Source: Chitinophaga niastensis
GTDB lineage: Bacteria; Bacteroidota; Bacteroidia; Chitinophagales; Chitinophagaceae
Reading direction: 5' to 3'
Assembly (NCBI RefSeq): GCF_003014755.1
Contig: NZ_PYAW01000004.1
Span: 62,001-126,000, forward strand
Length of the DNA stretch: 64,000 nucleotides
Shown: positions 1-10,662 of the stretch, one piece after another
How the letters are laid out: the number at the start of each line of letters is the position of its first letter
How positions within the stretch are numbered: position 1 is the stretch's first letter
The notes under the pieces: model-generated
What the model was told of the DNA's origin: nothing
Seen by the model: the letters and a program-made list of their open reading frames with translations, nothing else
Database searches by the model: none
Made by a program: the position numbers and the translations under genes

Positions 1-3000
1 TGGTAGCTCTTTCTCAGCGGAAGGACCTGAAGACGGAGGTGTGCCGGTGAGCTGCCTGTCTTTTTCGTACAGGCTTTCCCGTAATAGCTGCTGGTGCTGA
101 CTGGCAGTGATGTGTGCGGTAGCCTGTTGTTGTAATACCGGTAATATATTTCGTATGTGCGTATACGATAGTGCCGTGATGTGGTGGATACTTTGGGCCA
201 GCTGATTAATAAGCGGATTGGCTATTACCGGGGCAGTAGCTGTAATAAAAGCCAGGAAGCGGGTAGCATAACTGCGTGTATCGTATACATGTATATGTCC
301 GCCGAGTAATAACAGGTGGAAGCGCCGGAAGGCCAGCTGCAGCTGTTCTTTTTCGTGGCTGCCGGGCAGCAGTGTTTCCAGCAGTTGCTGCAGTTCGCGC
401 AGGGCATCTACGGTGTTGCCTGTCCAGCCAAGGTGTGTATCCTGCATCATATCCAGGAAGGCATCGTCATCCAGATGCTGCGCCATTTGCTGCACTAACG
501 CAGGATGCTGTAGTATTTTGCTGTAGAATAATTTCCTTTCGGTTTGACTCCGTTGTTTGTAAAAACGAACGGCATCCCGCAAACCGGCCATACTGCTGTG
601 TAGCGTATCGCCTGCTGTTTCCTGCAACAGGAGCAGACTGTCCTGCACAGCATAGGCGTCCAGGCTTTGGCGGATATGGCTTTCGGGTATGCCCGCATGA
701 AACGAGAACAAACCATAGAGCTGTAACCGGGCAGCTAACTGCTGCCGGTGGTTGATAAACAGCTGATGCAGGATAGCAGGTGTTTCTTCAAACAACAAAA
801 TAACCACTGCTTTCATTATTTCGTTGGTAGTAGATAACGACAAGCTGCCCAGTTTATCCGGCAACCGATGACGTGTCAGGAACATCGTTAGTAGCTGTCT
901 GGCTTCTTCCAGCAGTGCTTTTCGTTTATCTTCTTCTGTAACGGCTGCATAACGCTGCATACGCTGTAACAGCGATCTAAAGGCCACCGATGGTTGATAC
1001 AGGCGGCTATTGATGGTGGTTGCCAGCTGAGGATCGGTTGCCATTGCTTTGTCGAGCCAGGGTTGCAGTAATGCCTGCACCGGCGCGGTATCGGGTTCCA
1101 GTAACAGGAGTATTTCCTGTAACTGCTGAAATAATAAAGGAGATAACGTAATACTGTTTTGCAGCGACTGCATATACCCGCTGTGGTAGGTATACAGCCA
1201 TTGCAATAAGCGGGCGGCATATGGGGCGTCTGTAGTACCGGCTGCTGCCGGTAATTGTCCGGATACGAGGAATTGCTGCAACCAGGCGGCTACCACGGCC
1301 GGCGGTTGTAATATCTCTACCGGCAGCAACATTTTTTTATGTTGAAGCGGCAGTACTTTTACCCATTCCTGCAAATCGGTTGACAGCACCGTATTGCCGG
1401 AGAGATGGTTAATTGCCGGCAGCAGTTGCTGTAGCAGGAAGTGCATCATCTGTGGCGCCACTACCGGTGAGGCAGACCAGGACGGCATCATCAGGTGTTG
1501 CAGCAACACCGGTTTATCCACCCGGCGATAGCGGGTGATAGCGAGCGATTGCCAGAGCGCCTGCAAAACAAATTGCTCCAGGGGTAATGTGGTAACTGTT
1601 GTTAGTTGTTGCACAGCCATCAACAACACATATATGTTGTCGTATACTTCTTCCGCTGCGGTATCCATGCCACTATGTTTCAGCAACCGGAAAAAAACAG
1701 GTGCCTTGATACCCGCTATTAATCGTTGCATGGCATCGGGCATGGTGCCTGCGTATTCGAGTATTGTCAGGGTTTGATCCGGGTGTTGATCCGCCAGTTG
1801 TTCCAGTAAACTGTTCAGCGAAAAATGTGCATATGCTTTGCCCCACCAGGAGATGCTGCCATATGTCAGCAGGTGAAGGATTACATCGCGGAGGAGTACC
1901 TGTTTAACAGCTGAGTTTTCTGTGTAGGGCGCGTCTGCTATGGTGGCATCTGCCCAGGTTTTTATCTCCCTCAGATACACTTCTTTTTTTATTACGGTGG
2001 CGGTGGATGCCATAAAATTTGTCCAGCGACCGGCAGCAGCCTTGTGCTGTAATACCGTCTGCAGCATCTGCTTTAAAGGATTAGCAGCGCGATAACCGGT
2101 ATTCACCAGCATTTCCTGCAACGATGCAGTAGTAATAGCAGGCGCCCACCAGGGAATAGCGCCATATAGCAGATAATAGCGGAGGATATTGATTTGTTCC
2201 CCGGTATCTTCCATTATTTTTTTATGAGAAGGATCGTTTTTGATAAATGATTTTCGTTTATCCTTCCCCGTTAGCTCTGCAAATAAATTTCTTATGAAAC
2301 CGCCTAAACTTGCTTCCGGTATGTTGGCCTTGTAAAGGGCCTGTGCCTCGTAAAACAGCTCCAGCATTGTTTCGTATGACAGGTTAAAATGATGCGCCAG
2401 CTGCGTAAGGTTACTGCGCACAAATTCTTTGCGGTTAAAGTTAGTACCTCTTTCCATGATGAGGTAAGTCAGCATAAACAGCCAGATGGCTTTTTCCAGC
2501 TCATTTGTTTCCGTATGCAGGAGTTGTTGTTTTTGCTGCAACTGTAATATATCCCGGCTGTAAGCAATGATAAACAAGGCTTCTGCGGGTTCCAGCACCT
2601 GTACAATGGCATGCAGTACATTGGTAGAAAACTGATGCACCATACGTTCACGTACATACGCACTTTTTGCGATGCTACGCAAAAAAGCCGCGAGCCTGTT
2701 AGGTGATGTGCCTGATAACTGTAGTATCACTTCCCCCGGTTGCATGCGTTCGCCGGTAGTAGCCCACCAGGGCATAATGCCATGCAGGAGGAAATAGGAC
2801 ATCAGCTCAAATAGCCGGTCTTCCCCTTTGCGGATGGTTATTTCACCGGTGATATTATCCTGTGCGCCTGCATTATTATGATACAGCAAATCGGTCAGTA
2901 CCTGCTGCAAGGCAGCCAGTATCCGGGGAGGCATCTCTGCTTCAAGATCTTTATAGGCAATTTCTCCGATGTCCAGTTCCAGTGTATCTATAGCGGCCAT

Positions 3001-3156
3001 CATGTCATCGGGGATCAGTTGTTGCAGGAGATCATCCGTACCTGGGCTAATAGTTTGCCGGAAAAGTGTGCTTAGCTTGTCTTGCAGGGCAAAAGCCCTG
3101 GATCTGGAATCAAACCGTACATCAAAACTATATCGTTGAATGATATGTGCTTTCAT
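1..3156 (-). CDS. eCIS tape measure protein (CIS_TMP-like), partial at C-terminus
   Basis: Translating from the ATG at 3156-3154 gives an open frame with no stop to position 1 (1052 codons), so the gene continues past the left edge. The protein is long, helical and rich in Leu and Gln. It carries a repeated Gly-x-Ile/Met-Pro/Ser-Trp-Trp-Ala/Gly motif at residues about 129-131, 335-337 and 436-438, with a degenerate copy (MPSW) near 558. I associate this PWW repeat with the family named contractile injection system tape measure protein, which sets tail length inside the tube. It is the last gene of the eCIS operon in the window. Its ATG overlaps the upstream TAA by one base (TAATG), implying translational coupling. 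The position, after the baseplate genes, fits Pvc14/Afp14. The family call rests on motif memory and context, not on a database search. Confidence 0.8.
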   Translation of the reverse strand, partial: MKAHIIQRYSFDVRFDSRSRAFALQDKLSTLFRQTISPGTDDLLQQLIPDDMMAAIDTLELDIGEIAYKDLEAEMPPRILAALQQVLTDLLYHNNAGAQDNITGEITIRKGEDRLFELMSYFLLHGIMPWWATTGERMQPGEVILQLSGTSPNRLAAFLRSIAKSAYVRERMVHQFSTNVLHAIVQVLEPAEALFIIAYSRDILQLQQKQQLLHTETNELEKAIWLFMLTYLIMERGTNFNRKEFVRSNLTQLAHHFNLSYETMLELFYEAQALYKANIPEASLGGFIRNLFAELTGKDKRKSFIKNDPSHKKIMEDTGEQINILRYYLLYGAIPWWAPAITTASLQEMLVNTGYRAANPLKQMLQTVLQHKAAAGRWTNFMASTATVIKKEVYLREIKTWADATIADAPYTENSAVKQVLLRDVILHLLTYGSISWWGKAYAHFSLNSLLEQLADQHPDQTLTILEYAGTMPDAMQRLIAGIKAPVFFRLLKHSGMDTAAEEVYDNIYVLLMAVQQLTTVTTLPLEQFVLQALWQSLAITRYRRVDKPVLLQHLMMPSWSASPVVAPQMMHFLLQQLLPAINHLSGNTVLSTDLQEWVKVLPLQHKKMLLPVEILQPPAVVAAWLQQFLVSGQLPAAAGTTDAPYAARLLQWLYTYHSGYMQSLQNSITLSPLLFQQLQEILLLLEPDTAPVQALLQPWLDKAMATDPQLATTINSRLYQPSVAFRSLLQRMQRYAAVTEEDKRKALLEEARQLLTMFLTRHRLPDKLGSLSLSTTNEIMKAVVILLFEETPAILHQLFINHRQQLAARLQLYGLFSFHAGIPESHIRQSLDAYAVQDSLLLLQETAGDTLHSSMAGLRDAVRFYKQRSQTERKLFYSKILQHPALVQQMAQHLDDDAFLDMMQDTHLGWTGNTVDALRELQQLLETLLPGSHEKEQLQLAFRRFHLLLLGGHIHVYDTRSYATRFLAFITATAPVIANPLINQLAQSIHHITALSYTHIRNILPVLQQQATAHITASQHQQLLRESLYEKDRQLTGTPPSSGPSAEKELP

Positions 3157-6008
3157 TATTCCGGAAATACGTATTGAGCGAATGCAGGATCTTTTACCAT
3201 TACATCAATGATTGCTGTGGTAGCGAGCCTGTCCTGCACTTTCTCGTGCATTGCTTTGAGCCACGCAAAGTAGCGTGATTCAAAATCATGCATGGCGGCA
3301 ATGCCCAGCCATTTAAAGTGCAGATGAAATTGCACAGGCGTATGTTCTTTAAACAGTTCTTCTGTAAAACTTCTGAACTCTTTATATTGAAAACGTGCCG
3401 GCCACGCGGGAAATATGATGCTCATCCCGAATTTGAAAAAATCTTCATGCAGCATTTGCGATGCCCCGTATTTTACATAATGTTCTACACGTGCATAACG
3501 TTGCTGATTAGGTTTCATTTGCCTGATCTGCAACAGTATGTTTTCCATGGTTTTACCGGCATCGTCTTTGGTGGCAGGATCTGTGAAATGTGCTGCTGTT
3601 AACACTTCCGGTGCGTTGTTCCGGTAAAAATACAGTTTGTATACAGCTTGTAACTGTTGCCAATTTGCTGCAGCAGCTGTTGCGTCCATGTCTGCTGCCA
3701 GTGTTTGTAGTTGTTGCAATTGTGCTTCCCGTTCATCCAGCTTACTCCAATTGGCATGTTGCAAAAGGAGACTGTTTTCCCGGTTATATATACGGTAACC
3801 AAAGCCGGCTTCCTGGAAGCCAGGCTTTAGCAGCAAGTGTTCCAGCAGGTAACATCCTTCTGAGTCAATGCTCACTTGTTTCAGGTGATGGATCATCTCG
3901 TTGAGGGAGCGGGTGGCCTCCTCCGGTGTATTTTCCCTGATCACAATTTGCCACAGGGCATGCGCCGAATGACGATATATAACGAGGTATACATTGTCAT
4001 CACGATCGTACACGATGCGGTAATTTTTTGTGTCGAGCCCATACCGTAGCAGGGACACAGATTGCCGGCCATAGTCATATTTTTTGCCGGTAATAATTTC
4101 CCCTTCGTTACTCTCGGCTACATTTACTTTTAGTATTTCATCTTTTAATTTATACTCTTTTACCAGGTGCACATGTACATGCGGCTGCCCGGGATGGCTT
4201 ACCGCCACATTCCAGTTGCCGGAATCAAAAGCGGCTGTCAGCCGTTTTCTTTTTGCTATACGGATGTGCAGTAATTTATGCAGTATATTTTCGTAGCCAG
4301 ACAATTCGTCAGTACTAAAAATATCATCCCGGTAATTGAAGGAGCGATTGCGGTTGGAGCTGAGCGTAGGTATCTGGCGTAATACATCTGCCTTCCATTC
4401 CAGTTCCAGGTTGATTCTTTTTTTGGGATCATTCCCATATACCTGTTCATAAAAGGCAACCGGGTATTTTGTCAATACTAAGTTGAAGCGTGCCAGCAAA
4501 TGATCCAGTACATGATTTTTCCGTTCCTGGTATAGTTTGTCTGACTCCACAAACTCCTGTAGTTTTTTCATATAGCCGTTACCGGTATCGGCGGTAAAAT
4601 GGTCCCAGGAGGACTGTGGGTCTTTATCCGTAAAGGCTTTCAATAAAGGCGCTACATGCGGCACGGCATATAATGGCTGCGTGGCATAGGTAAAAGGCGG
4701 TGTCTGATCCAGGTAAGGAGAAAAAAATGTCCCCATACTATTCAGTTGCGCCAGGTAGTTGGCCAGTAACTGCTCAAAGAAAAGCAGGTAGGCTTTCAGC
4801 TGTTTGGCCTGCGCTTTTCGCAAACCGGGTGTTTCTTTTTCCAGCCCGTCCCTGCCTATACCATAGATGGCAGGGAAGTGATGCTGCAGTGAATAATATT
4901 TACCGATATCACGATAAATTCCTTTCAGGGGTTTGGAAGCTTCCGAGTTCTTATGACCGGCAAATTTTCTGCGTGCTACCACTCTCACCTGTTGATACAT
5001 GTTGAGGAAGGAGGCATCTCTCAGGTTATATTCTGCCTTATCGCTGGAAATTTTTATTTCATGTTTATCATTCACCATTTGCAGGAAGGGGTAACATCCC
5101 GCTTTAATCGTAACTGGTTTGGCAATATAATTACCATCTTCTCCTGCTAAATAAATGGCTTTCACTTTTAGCACACCTTCCACGGCTGATACGGCTTTCA
5201 TCAGGTCAGCAGGATCTACCGACTCTTTTCTTTCGCGCAGGTCACTATTGGCAACAAATCCTTTTTTTAACAGCGGGCCCGCATATAAGTCTTCCGGTGT
5301 ATAACCGTTGATATACATCTCGGCAGCAGATACAAACCGCACCGGCGGATGCAGCGTCATCTCAAAAGCATTGCATGTCATGGCCAGGATCTGTTGGGGA
5401 TCATGCCTGCTATCTACAAATATTTCTGCTTTAATATAAATTTCCTGCGGCTGCAACACAACAACTGGTTCAAAATCTTCCCCTATATTCCGGTAGGATT
5501 GCAGACAATGATCTACCTGCGCTGCCAGCTTTTGTACAACATCAGCATTGGCAGTCATGTTTTCAGCGATATTATCTTCTACCTGTATAAATACCCGGTA
5601 CATACCTTTGGTACAGCCGGATGGCTGCCATGTTTGTACCGGTTCTATCCATATGTTTTCTATATCTTCTATTTCATCCAGCACCAGCTTGCGGTAATCA
5701 TTTACAGTCACTGGTGCAGAAGTGAGCATATTTGCTTTCCGGTAAAAAGTATGCTGCAGCGGATCTATATTATTATTTTTATCTGCCAGTATATCCTCAA
5801 TAAGAAAGGCTGTTCTGTAGGCCGGATCTGTTATCGCATAACACAGCTGCTGCAGGATGGTAACGCCCGGATCATGCTGGTTGTAGTCGGTCCATATGGT
5901 ACCCGATAGTTCCTGTATACGGGCGATGGCCTCTTTCAGCAGTCCATCATAATCCATTGCAGGAGGACCGACTTTATGTCTTTCTATCAGAACAGGTTCT
6001 ATGGACAT
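3156..6008 (-). CDS. eCIS baseplate protein, Afp12/Pvc12-like
   Basis: This 950-aa protein lies directly between a fibre-like gene and the tape measure gene, the usual slot of the second large wedge/baseplate protein of eCIS. Its N-terminus (residues about 20-70) has the baseplate-type pattern with IWTDYNQHDPGVTILQQLCYA, which resembles the start of large gp6/gp7-like wedge proteins that begin by describing a state with 'HDPG'. The rest is mixed alpha/beta with no signal peptide or membrane segment, as expected for a cytoplasmically assembled particle. The start ATG at 6008 follows the previous stop by 24 bases, and the stop overlaps the tape measure start by one base. Its role in joining wedge subunits around the spike is inferred from the family and gene order. 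Confidence 0.8.
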   Translation of the reverse strand: MSIEPVLIERHKVGPPAMDYDGLLKEAIARIQELSGTIWTDYNQHDPGVTILQQLCYAITDPAYRTAFLIEDILADKNNNIDPLQHTFYRKANMLTSAPVTVNDYRKLVLDEIEDIENIWIEPVQTWQPSGCTKGMYRVFIQVEDNIAENMTANADVVQKLAAQVDHCLQSYRNIGEDFEPVVVLQPQEIYIKAEIFVDSRHDPQQILAMTCNAFEMTLHPPVRFVSAAEMYINGYTPEDLYAGPLLKKGFVANSDLRERKESVDPADLMKAVSAVEGVLKVKAIYLAGEDGNYIAKPVTIKAGCYPFLQMVNDKHEIKISSDKAEYNLRDASFLNMYQQVRVVARRKFAGHKNSEASKPLKGIYRDIGKYYSLQHHFPAIYGIGRDGLEKETPGLRKAQAKQLKAYLLFFEQLLANYLAQLNSMGTFFSPYLDQTPPFTYATQPLYAVPHVAPLLKAFTDKDPQSSWDHFTADTGNGYMKKLQEFVESDKLYQERKNHVLDHLLARFNLVLTKYPVAFYEQVYGNDPKKRINLELEWKADVLRQIPTLSSNRNRSFNYRDDIFSTDELSGYENILHKLLHIRIAKRKRLTAAFDSGNWNVAVSHPGQPHVHVHLVKEYKLKDEILKVNVAESNEGEIITGKKYDYGRQSVSLLRYGLDTKNYRIVYDRDDNVYLVIYRHSAHALWQIVIRENTPEEATRSLNEMIHHLKQVSIDSEGCYLLEHLLLKPGFQEAGFGYRIYNRENSLLLQHANWSKLDEREAQLQQLQTLAADMDATAAAANWQQLQAVYKLYFYRNNAPEVLTAAHFTDPATKDDAGKTMENILLQIRQMKPNQQRYARVEHYVKYGASQMLHEDFFKFGMSIIFPAWPARFQYKEFRSFTEELFKEHTPVQFHLHFKWLGIAAMHDFESRYFAWLKAMHEKVQDRLATTAIIDVMVKDPAFAQYVFPE

Positions 6009-6032
6009 ATTAATGGATGGTATTAAAATAGA

Positions 6033-6815
6033 TTAATAGTAATATTCATCTGGCATAAAGAGTTCGTCACTCCAAAGCCTGGTAATGTTGTAAAAAATTT
6101 CAACGCCGAGGCCATAGTTACTGTTACTGCGTAATTGCAGCGCATAATTATGCGTGCTGCCTGTCCAGCGTAATTTGATCTTGTTCCACCAAAATCCGTA
6201 GTGGGCGCAACGTTGGCTGATCCTGTTATGCGCACCGCCAAAGGCACTCAATGCAGTAGCGTGCAGGATGGCCATTTTGCCCGCATGTTTTCTGCCGGTT
6301 CTGGCCATCACTTCAAAGGCCTGGCAATTATCCAGCTCATCAAGTATGGAATGCCATTTACCATCAGCCAGCACGGTACCTGTTTTGTAAGTACCTATAC
6401 GGCCTTGCATACCCGTAAATCCGTTAATATCTACTTTAAAACGGGGATCACTTTTTTTGCCGATGCCCATGCTGCCATTCGTATGAAAAAAGAAACTTTT
6501 TTCCTGTTGTATGGCGTCATCCTCGCTAACATTGGGTTGTATCCGCAAACTGGGGAATTCCTGTTCATCTTTTTCCACGCAGAAAAAAGGTTCCAGGTCA
6601 TTTACCGCACGGTAAAAAGATACCAGCCGCTTAGAGTTTCCCAGTGTAGACACCAGCAAGCCGTTGTCTTCATCTTTTGAAAAACCATCCTCCTGTTTGT
6701 TGATAGTAGAATCGATCAGGTAACCAAAATGGTTTTCTGTAGGCATCACGCCATTCCTGAAATATCCTTTGAGCTCATCCCGTCCATATACTTTTTTGTT
6801 CTGCTGAATACTCAT
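6033..6815 (-). CDS. fibre-like or accessory eCIS protein
   Basis: The 260-aa product sits between the two large baseplate genes. The N-terminal 50 residues (containing GRDELKGYFRNGVMPTENHF) look like an attachment segment. The C-terminal half (about 130-250) is rich in Gly, Trp and aromatic residues with patterns such as MARTGRKHAGKMAILHATAL and HYGFWWNK, which recall small beta-rich tail-fibre or receptor-binding domains of phage-like particles. No signal peptide or membrane segment is visible. Position is compatible with a Pvc13-like target-binding fibre, but it is much shorter than typical fibres and no collagen or trimeric repeat is visible. It may instead be a baseplate plug or a carrier of a separate fibre. 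Function is inferred from context and composition. Confidence 0.6.
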   Translation of the reverse strand: MSIQQNKKVYGRDELKGYFRNGVMPTENHFGYLIDSTINKQEDGFSKDEDNGLLVSTLGNSKRLVSFYRAVNDLEPFFCVEKDEQEFPSLRIQPNVSEDDAIQQEKSFFFHTNGSMGIGKKSDPRFKVDINGFTGMQGRIGTYKTGTVLADGKWHSILDELDNCQAFEVMARTGRKHAGKMAILHATALSAFGGAHNRISQRCAHYGFWWNKIKLRWTGSTHNYALQLRSNSNYGLGVEIFYNITRLWSDELFMPDEYYY

Positions 6816-6867
6816 ATGTATGGAGATTTATTTTGTGAGATAAATATTTTGTAAGATGTTAGGTGTA

Positions 6868-9800
6868 TCAAGGTGGCATCATGGAGATGGTGAGCATTTC
6901 CTCATCCGTACCATGATCCGGATATTGCTCAGGTGCTACAGCTACAGGATGATCGCTGCTAATCATTAATTCGTTGCTGATCATCAGCGCATTAATACCT
7001 AATGGTGCTGGTATTTTATATTCAGGTTTATCCAGTATAGTGATCAGGTGATCCTGCGAAGGGATCAATACTGACTGCGGCAGAGAAGGCCGGATCAACG
7101 ACAGGTCTCCTATGGCGGTATCAGTAACAAAGGCTGTCAGCGCACCGGTATCAGGATCTTTGGTATAATAAAAATGAACCAGTGAAAACCCGGTGATATA
7201 ATCTACATAAATCTGCTTGTTAATATAATTCAGCAACTCCGACTTATACAAAGTGCTTCCGATCTTTAAATAAGAAGAAGGATCAAATAACCACGGACAC
7301 AGGAATTTCTTGATATCCAGTTGCAGCTGCTGCAGGTAGCTGTTACGATTGTTTTCTGTTTGTTCCCTGAACCGGATACTGCATACAACTTTCACTCTTT
7401 CATACACCGGGTTACGGATGGCCACCCTCACAAAAGGGGAGATGTTCTGTTGCATGAAAGCCTGTATACGGTAAAGCGTGTCCTGATCTACCTTTGGCTC
7501 AGCGGTAATAAATTGTCCGTTATCTGATTGACGGGGCACCACAATCACACTCACATCTTCCTCCTTAAAAGAGGGTGGGGCACTGATACATTTTACAATC
7601 AGTATTTCCGGAAAAGCCTGCAGCAATACCTGCGCAATATCCAGCGCGGTTACCGGTCTTTGTTTATGCCGCAGCCTTTCACTGACCCTGGTGTAATATT
7701 TATCTTCAGACTCCGTTTTGCTGCCACCAAAGGAAGGGAACAGCTGCCAGATGGCCAGGATAGTACGGATATCTTTTTTTGTACTTTTTATGGTCAGCGG
7801 TGGAATAGATAATATTCTTTCAAGTGAATAACCATCTTCGTCCAAAATCCTTTCTGCTGTTACTGCATTGGGAAAAATGCCCAGCACTCTTGGTGTGATG
7901 CATTCTGCCCCGGGTGTACTGATCCTGATCCACCAGAGGGGCGACATAATGGTGCTTGTGTTATTGATTTCTGCAGGGATCCTGATCTTTACGATGCCGC
8001 TCCTGGCGAGGTTATTGGTATTATCTGATAACAGGCAGCTGCTGTCAAATACACACCATTTATTATCTGCCAGGTAGCTCCATTTCAGTGGCGTGAGGTT
8101 GGTGGTGGTATCGCTGTAATATTTATCTTCCAGTTGAAAAAGTAATGATAATTCCTCCCCTGGTTTTAGTTGATTAAATCCGATATAGAGATGACCGGCA
8201 TCGCTTAATACCGGGAGTAACGGAAAATAATGGATGCCGGTGCCGGGATAAATATCTTCATACCCAAAGGCGCTGATATGGTGTACTTCCAATCCCTCGC
8301 CACGTTTGGCAGATTTAGCCGGCTTTATCGTTTCAGAATGTTCCAGCGTATAACTAACCGAAATGGATTTTACGCTGGGCACATAAGGCATATTGGGAAG
8401 CGGTTTTTTTCGCATCGAATGCCTGGCATTGTATAATATTATTTCCGGGAAGATGAGTGAGTAGAGCTGATGACCAAATGCTTCCGACGGATTAACAAGT
8501 TCCAGCCGTACCGCTCCTTCCTTATAAGTGGTACTGCTGTGTTTTGTTTCCGTATCCATTTTCATGGTATTAGGAAAACTAATTTTATTAAGGTCCGCAT
8601 TCTTGATAATGGTAGTATCTGCCAGGTACAGATCACCTTTTTTGTCCCTGGTAGTATAAAACAGCGGAAACTGTTCCTGGTTGCCACGTTCCGGCAGGAA
8701 AATGCCATTATTGATACTGCTGATACCTACCTTGAAAGCGCTGTTGGTCATCCCTGACTGATAGGCTGCATAATAACTGTCAAACCCGTTTATAACAGGA
8801 GGAAGGTCCAGCCATTCAAGTTTGATACTGAAATCTTGTGTGTATTTATTAAAAACATTGGTATTGCAGATATCAAGATAGGAGCCCACCGCCGGCAAGG
8901 AACCAAACATCCGGAAGGAGTGGTAAGCATTCACTTCTCCAAGGCTATTGTCCAGCTTTACACTGCGGTACCCACTTACTTTAGCCGTTACCGTTACCCT
9001 GTCCAGCACCAGTTTGCGGAGAAATGAATAGGGGTGGTGGAAGCTGTTACAGTTCAGCAATACCTTGAGCAGCGGCAACTGGGAGTTAATGCCTGTTCCA
9101 TGTACTTCGGGGTTGTATACACAAAAGGCTTCATCATTTGTATGGAGCAGAAAATTAATAACGATGGTATTATCTGCCTGTTCTTCCAGGCCGCTGCGTA
9201 CGTTGTACTGTTTTATGGACGTCCACTTTTTGGCGGTGGTATAGTACAACAGGAATGCACCAGACAGTAACTCACTGGTGATCACAGCAGGGCTTCTTCC
9301 GGTAACAGCAGAAAAATTGACGAGGTAGTTTTTAAAGACAGCAAAAGTACCCGGAGTGAAATGCAGTTTCACCTGTACTGACCGGGCGCCTTCAGTAAGG
9401 TATAAAGCCGGTGATCCGATGAGAAATCCCAGGGAGGTATCCTCCATGGTGCGCAAGGATTGCGACATATTGTGCTGGTCTTCTCCCAGCAATGGCCACG
9501 TAACAGGCGGTGCTGTGAGTTTAGCATATGCATCAGGCAATATTACCGGATGGGCGGCACTGTATACCGCTGCTTCGTAGATATCGTTTGTTTGCAGTGT
9601 GCGGGCGGCAATTTGAAGGTAATTGCTTACATACAGGGTATGCATGGCCATGATGCGGGTAGGATGCACTTTGAGCTGTTCCAGCAATTGATATTTTAAT
9701 GGCTCTTTACGGGCGTTGCTGGCAGCCAGTAGCAGCTCTCCTTTTTCAACAAGCAGTTTGCTGATCTGCGGGGCCGGCTCTATCAGTATATGTACGCTGT

Positions 9801-10662
9801 CCGGTACGGCTTTTAACTGTGGCATCGTTAATACCTGCCGGTAGTAATAGTCGAGATGCCGTTTGGGCAATTGATTGATTTGTGCCTGCAGATGTTGATA
9901 GAGTTCTACAAACGCCATCAGCAGGCCCATTTGCGGAGCATGTTGCCGGTCTTTCACCTGATTCTTCAGGTAGTAGCCGGAGGCACTGGCTACCTGGTAA
10001 AATTTAACACGCAGGGCATCATAGATTTCATTCAGCGAAAAGAAACCGCTGAAGAGTACATCTCCCTCTTCCTTGTTTTTGAACGTGCGGGGGAAGAGTT
10101 GCTGTAGTTTCACCGTTGTTTCCGGTGATCGCAAAGTATGATGCAGGGCCTCTTCACCAGGAAACAGGCGGCTTACCTGTAATTCAAAGCGGTATAATTT
10201 ATCGGTTTCTTCTTCTACACTTTCAATTACCTGCTGTGTATAATTTTGAATGCTGAATTGTTTATCTGCTGCTGATAATTTTTGCAGCACATCCATGAGT
10301 ACAATAGCAATATCATACAATAAAGCAAAGAAGGCGGAAGTATGGTGAAACAGGTTTTCATCATTGCCCGAATTACTCATGGCGGCCCGGATACGCAGGT
10401 ATTCTTCTTCGTATGTAGCGAATTGCAGATTGGAAGCGATGATAAGCATCACCACCAGATCTGCATGAAAAAATTCCTGCCAGTCTCCGGCTGTTCTGTG
10501 CTGAAAGTCGTAATAATTGAACTGGTCTGAAAGCGATGCCAGTTGAGCCAGCAGTTCAAATGTGCTCCTGTCATCCACTTTCACATAGTCAGGTGATAGC
10601 GCATCCAGTTGTCGCTCAAACTGGCTGATACCATCCTGTATATTTTCGAAAAAATTGCTCAT
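6868..10662 (-). CDS. eCIS baseplate J-like protein (Afp11/Pvc11-like)
   Basis: This 1264-aa protein follows the gp25 gene with a one-base overlap (TGATG at 10660-10664), the expected place for the main baseplate wedge protein. The N-terminus (SNFFENIQDGISQFERQLDALSPDYVKVDDRS... pattern, then FELLAQLASLSDQFNYYDF) matches the long N-terminal arm of eCIS/phage baseplate J (gp47/gp6) proteins. The C-terminal third, near residues 1010-1200, has the J-type pattern YYTRVSERLRHKQRPVTALD followed by a beta-strand-rich region. It is cytoplasmic with no signal peptide. In known systems this protein joins the central spike hub to the sheath and triggers contraction. The length is long but within what Bacteroidota eCIS show. 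Confidence 0.85.
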   Translation of the reverse strand: MSNFFENIQDGISQFERQLDALSPDYVKVDDRSTFELLAQLASLSDQFNYYDFQHRTAGDWQEFFHADLVVMLIIASNLQFATYEEEYLRIRAAMSNSGNDENLFHHTSAFFALLYDIAIVLMDVLQKLSAADKQFSIQNYTQQVIESVEEETDKLYRFELQVSRLFPGEEALHHTLRSPETTVKLQQLFPRTFKNKEEGDVLFSGFFSLNEIYDALRVKFYQVASASGYYLKNQVKDRQHAPQMGLLMAFVELYQHLQAQINQLPKRHLDYYYRQVLTMPQLKAVPDSVHILIEPAPQISKLLVEKGELLLAASNARKEPLKYQLLEQLKVHPTRIMAMHTLYVSNYLQIAARTLQTNDIYEAAVYSAAHPVILPDAYAKLTAPPVTWPLLGEDQHNMSQSLRTMEDTSLGFLIGSPALYLTEGARSVQVKLHFTPGTFAVFKNYLVNFSAVTGRSPAVITSELLSGAFLLYYTTAKKWTSIKQYNVRSGLEEQADNTIVINFLLHTNDEAFCVYNPEVHGTGINSQLPLLKVLLNCNSFHHPYSFLRKLVLDRVTVTAKVSGYRSVKLDNSLGEVNAYHSFRMFGSLPAVGSYLDICNTNVFNKYTQDFSIKLEWLDLPPVINGFDSYYAAYQSGMTNSAFKVGISSINNGIFLPERGNQEQFPLFYTTRDKKGDLYLADTTIIKNADLNKISFPNTMKMDTETKHSSTTYKEGAVRLELVNPSEAFGHQLYSLIFPEIILYNARHSMRKKPLPNMPYVPSVKSISVSYTLEHSETIKPAKSAKRGEGLEVHHISAFGYEDIYPGTGIHYFPLLPVLSDAGHLYIGFNQLKPGEELSLLFQLEDKYYSDTTTNLTPLKWSYLADNKWCVFDSSCLLSDNTNNLARSGIVKIRIPAEINNTSTIMSPLWWIRISTPGAECITPRVLGIFPNAVTAERILDEDGYSLERILSIPPLTIKSTKKDIRTILAIWQLFPSFGGSKTESEDKYYTRVSERLRHKQRPVTALDIAQVLLQAFPEILIVKCISAPPSFKEEDVSVIVVPRQSDNGQFITAEPKVDQDTLYRIQAFMQQNISPFVRVAIRNPVYERVKVVCSIRFREQTENNRNSYLQQLQLDIKKFLCPWLFDPSSYLKIGSTLYKSELLNYINKQIYVDYITGFSLVHFYYTKDPDTGALTAFVTDTAIGDLSLIRPSLPQSVLIPSQDHLITILDKPEYKIPAPLGINALMISNELMISSDHPVAVAPEQYPDHGTDEEMLTISMMPP

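Noticed and set aside
276..755. 159-aa plus-strand frame in the left region
   Set aside because: It lies antisense within the continuous tape measure frame, which has repeat motifs and coding character. The plus frame has no domain.
5349..5909. 186-aa plus-strand frame
   Set aside because: Antisense to the 950-aa baseplate gene, low-complexity and Cys/Tyr-rich translation without a recognisable family.
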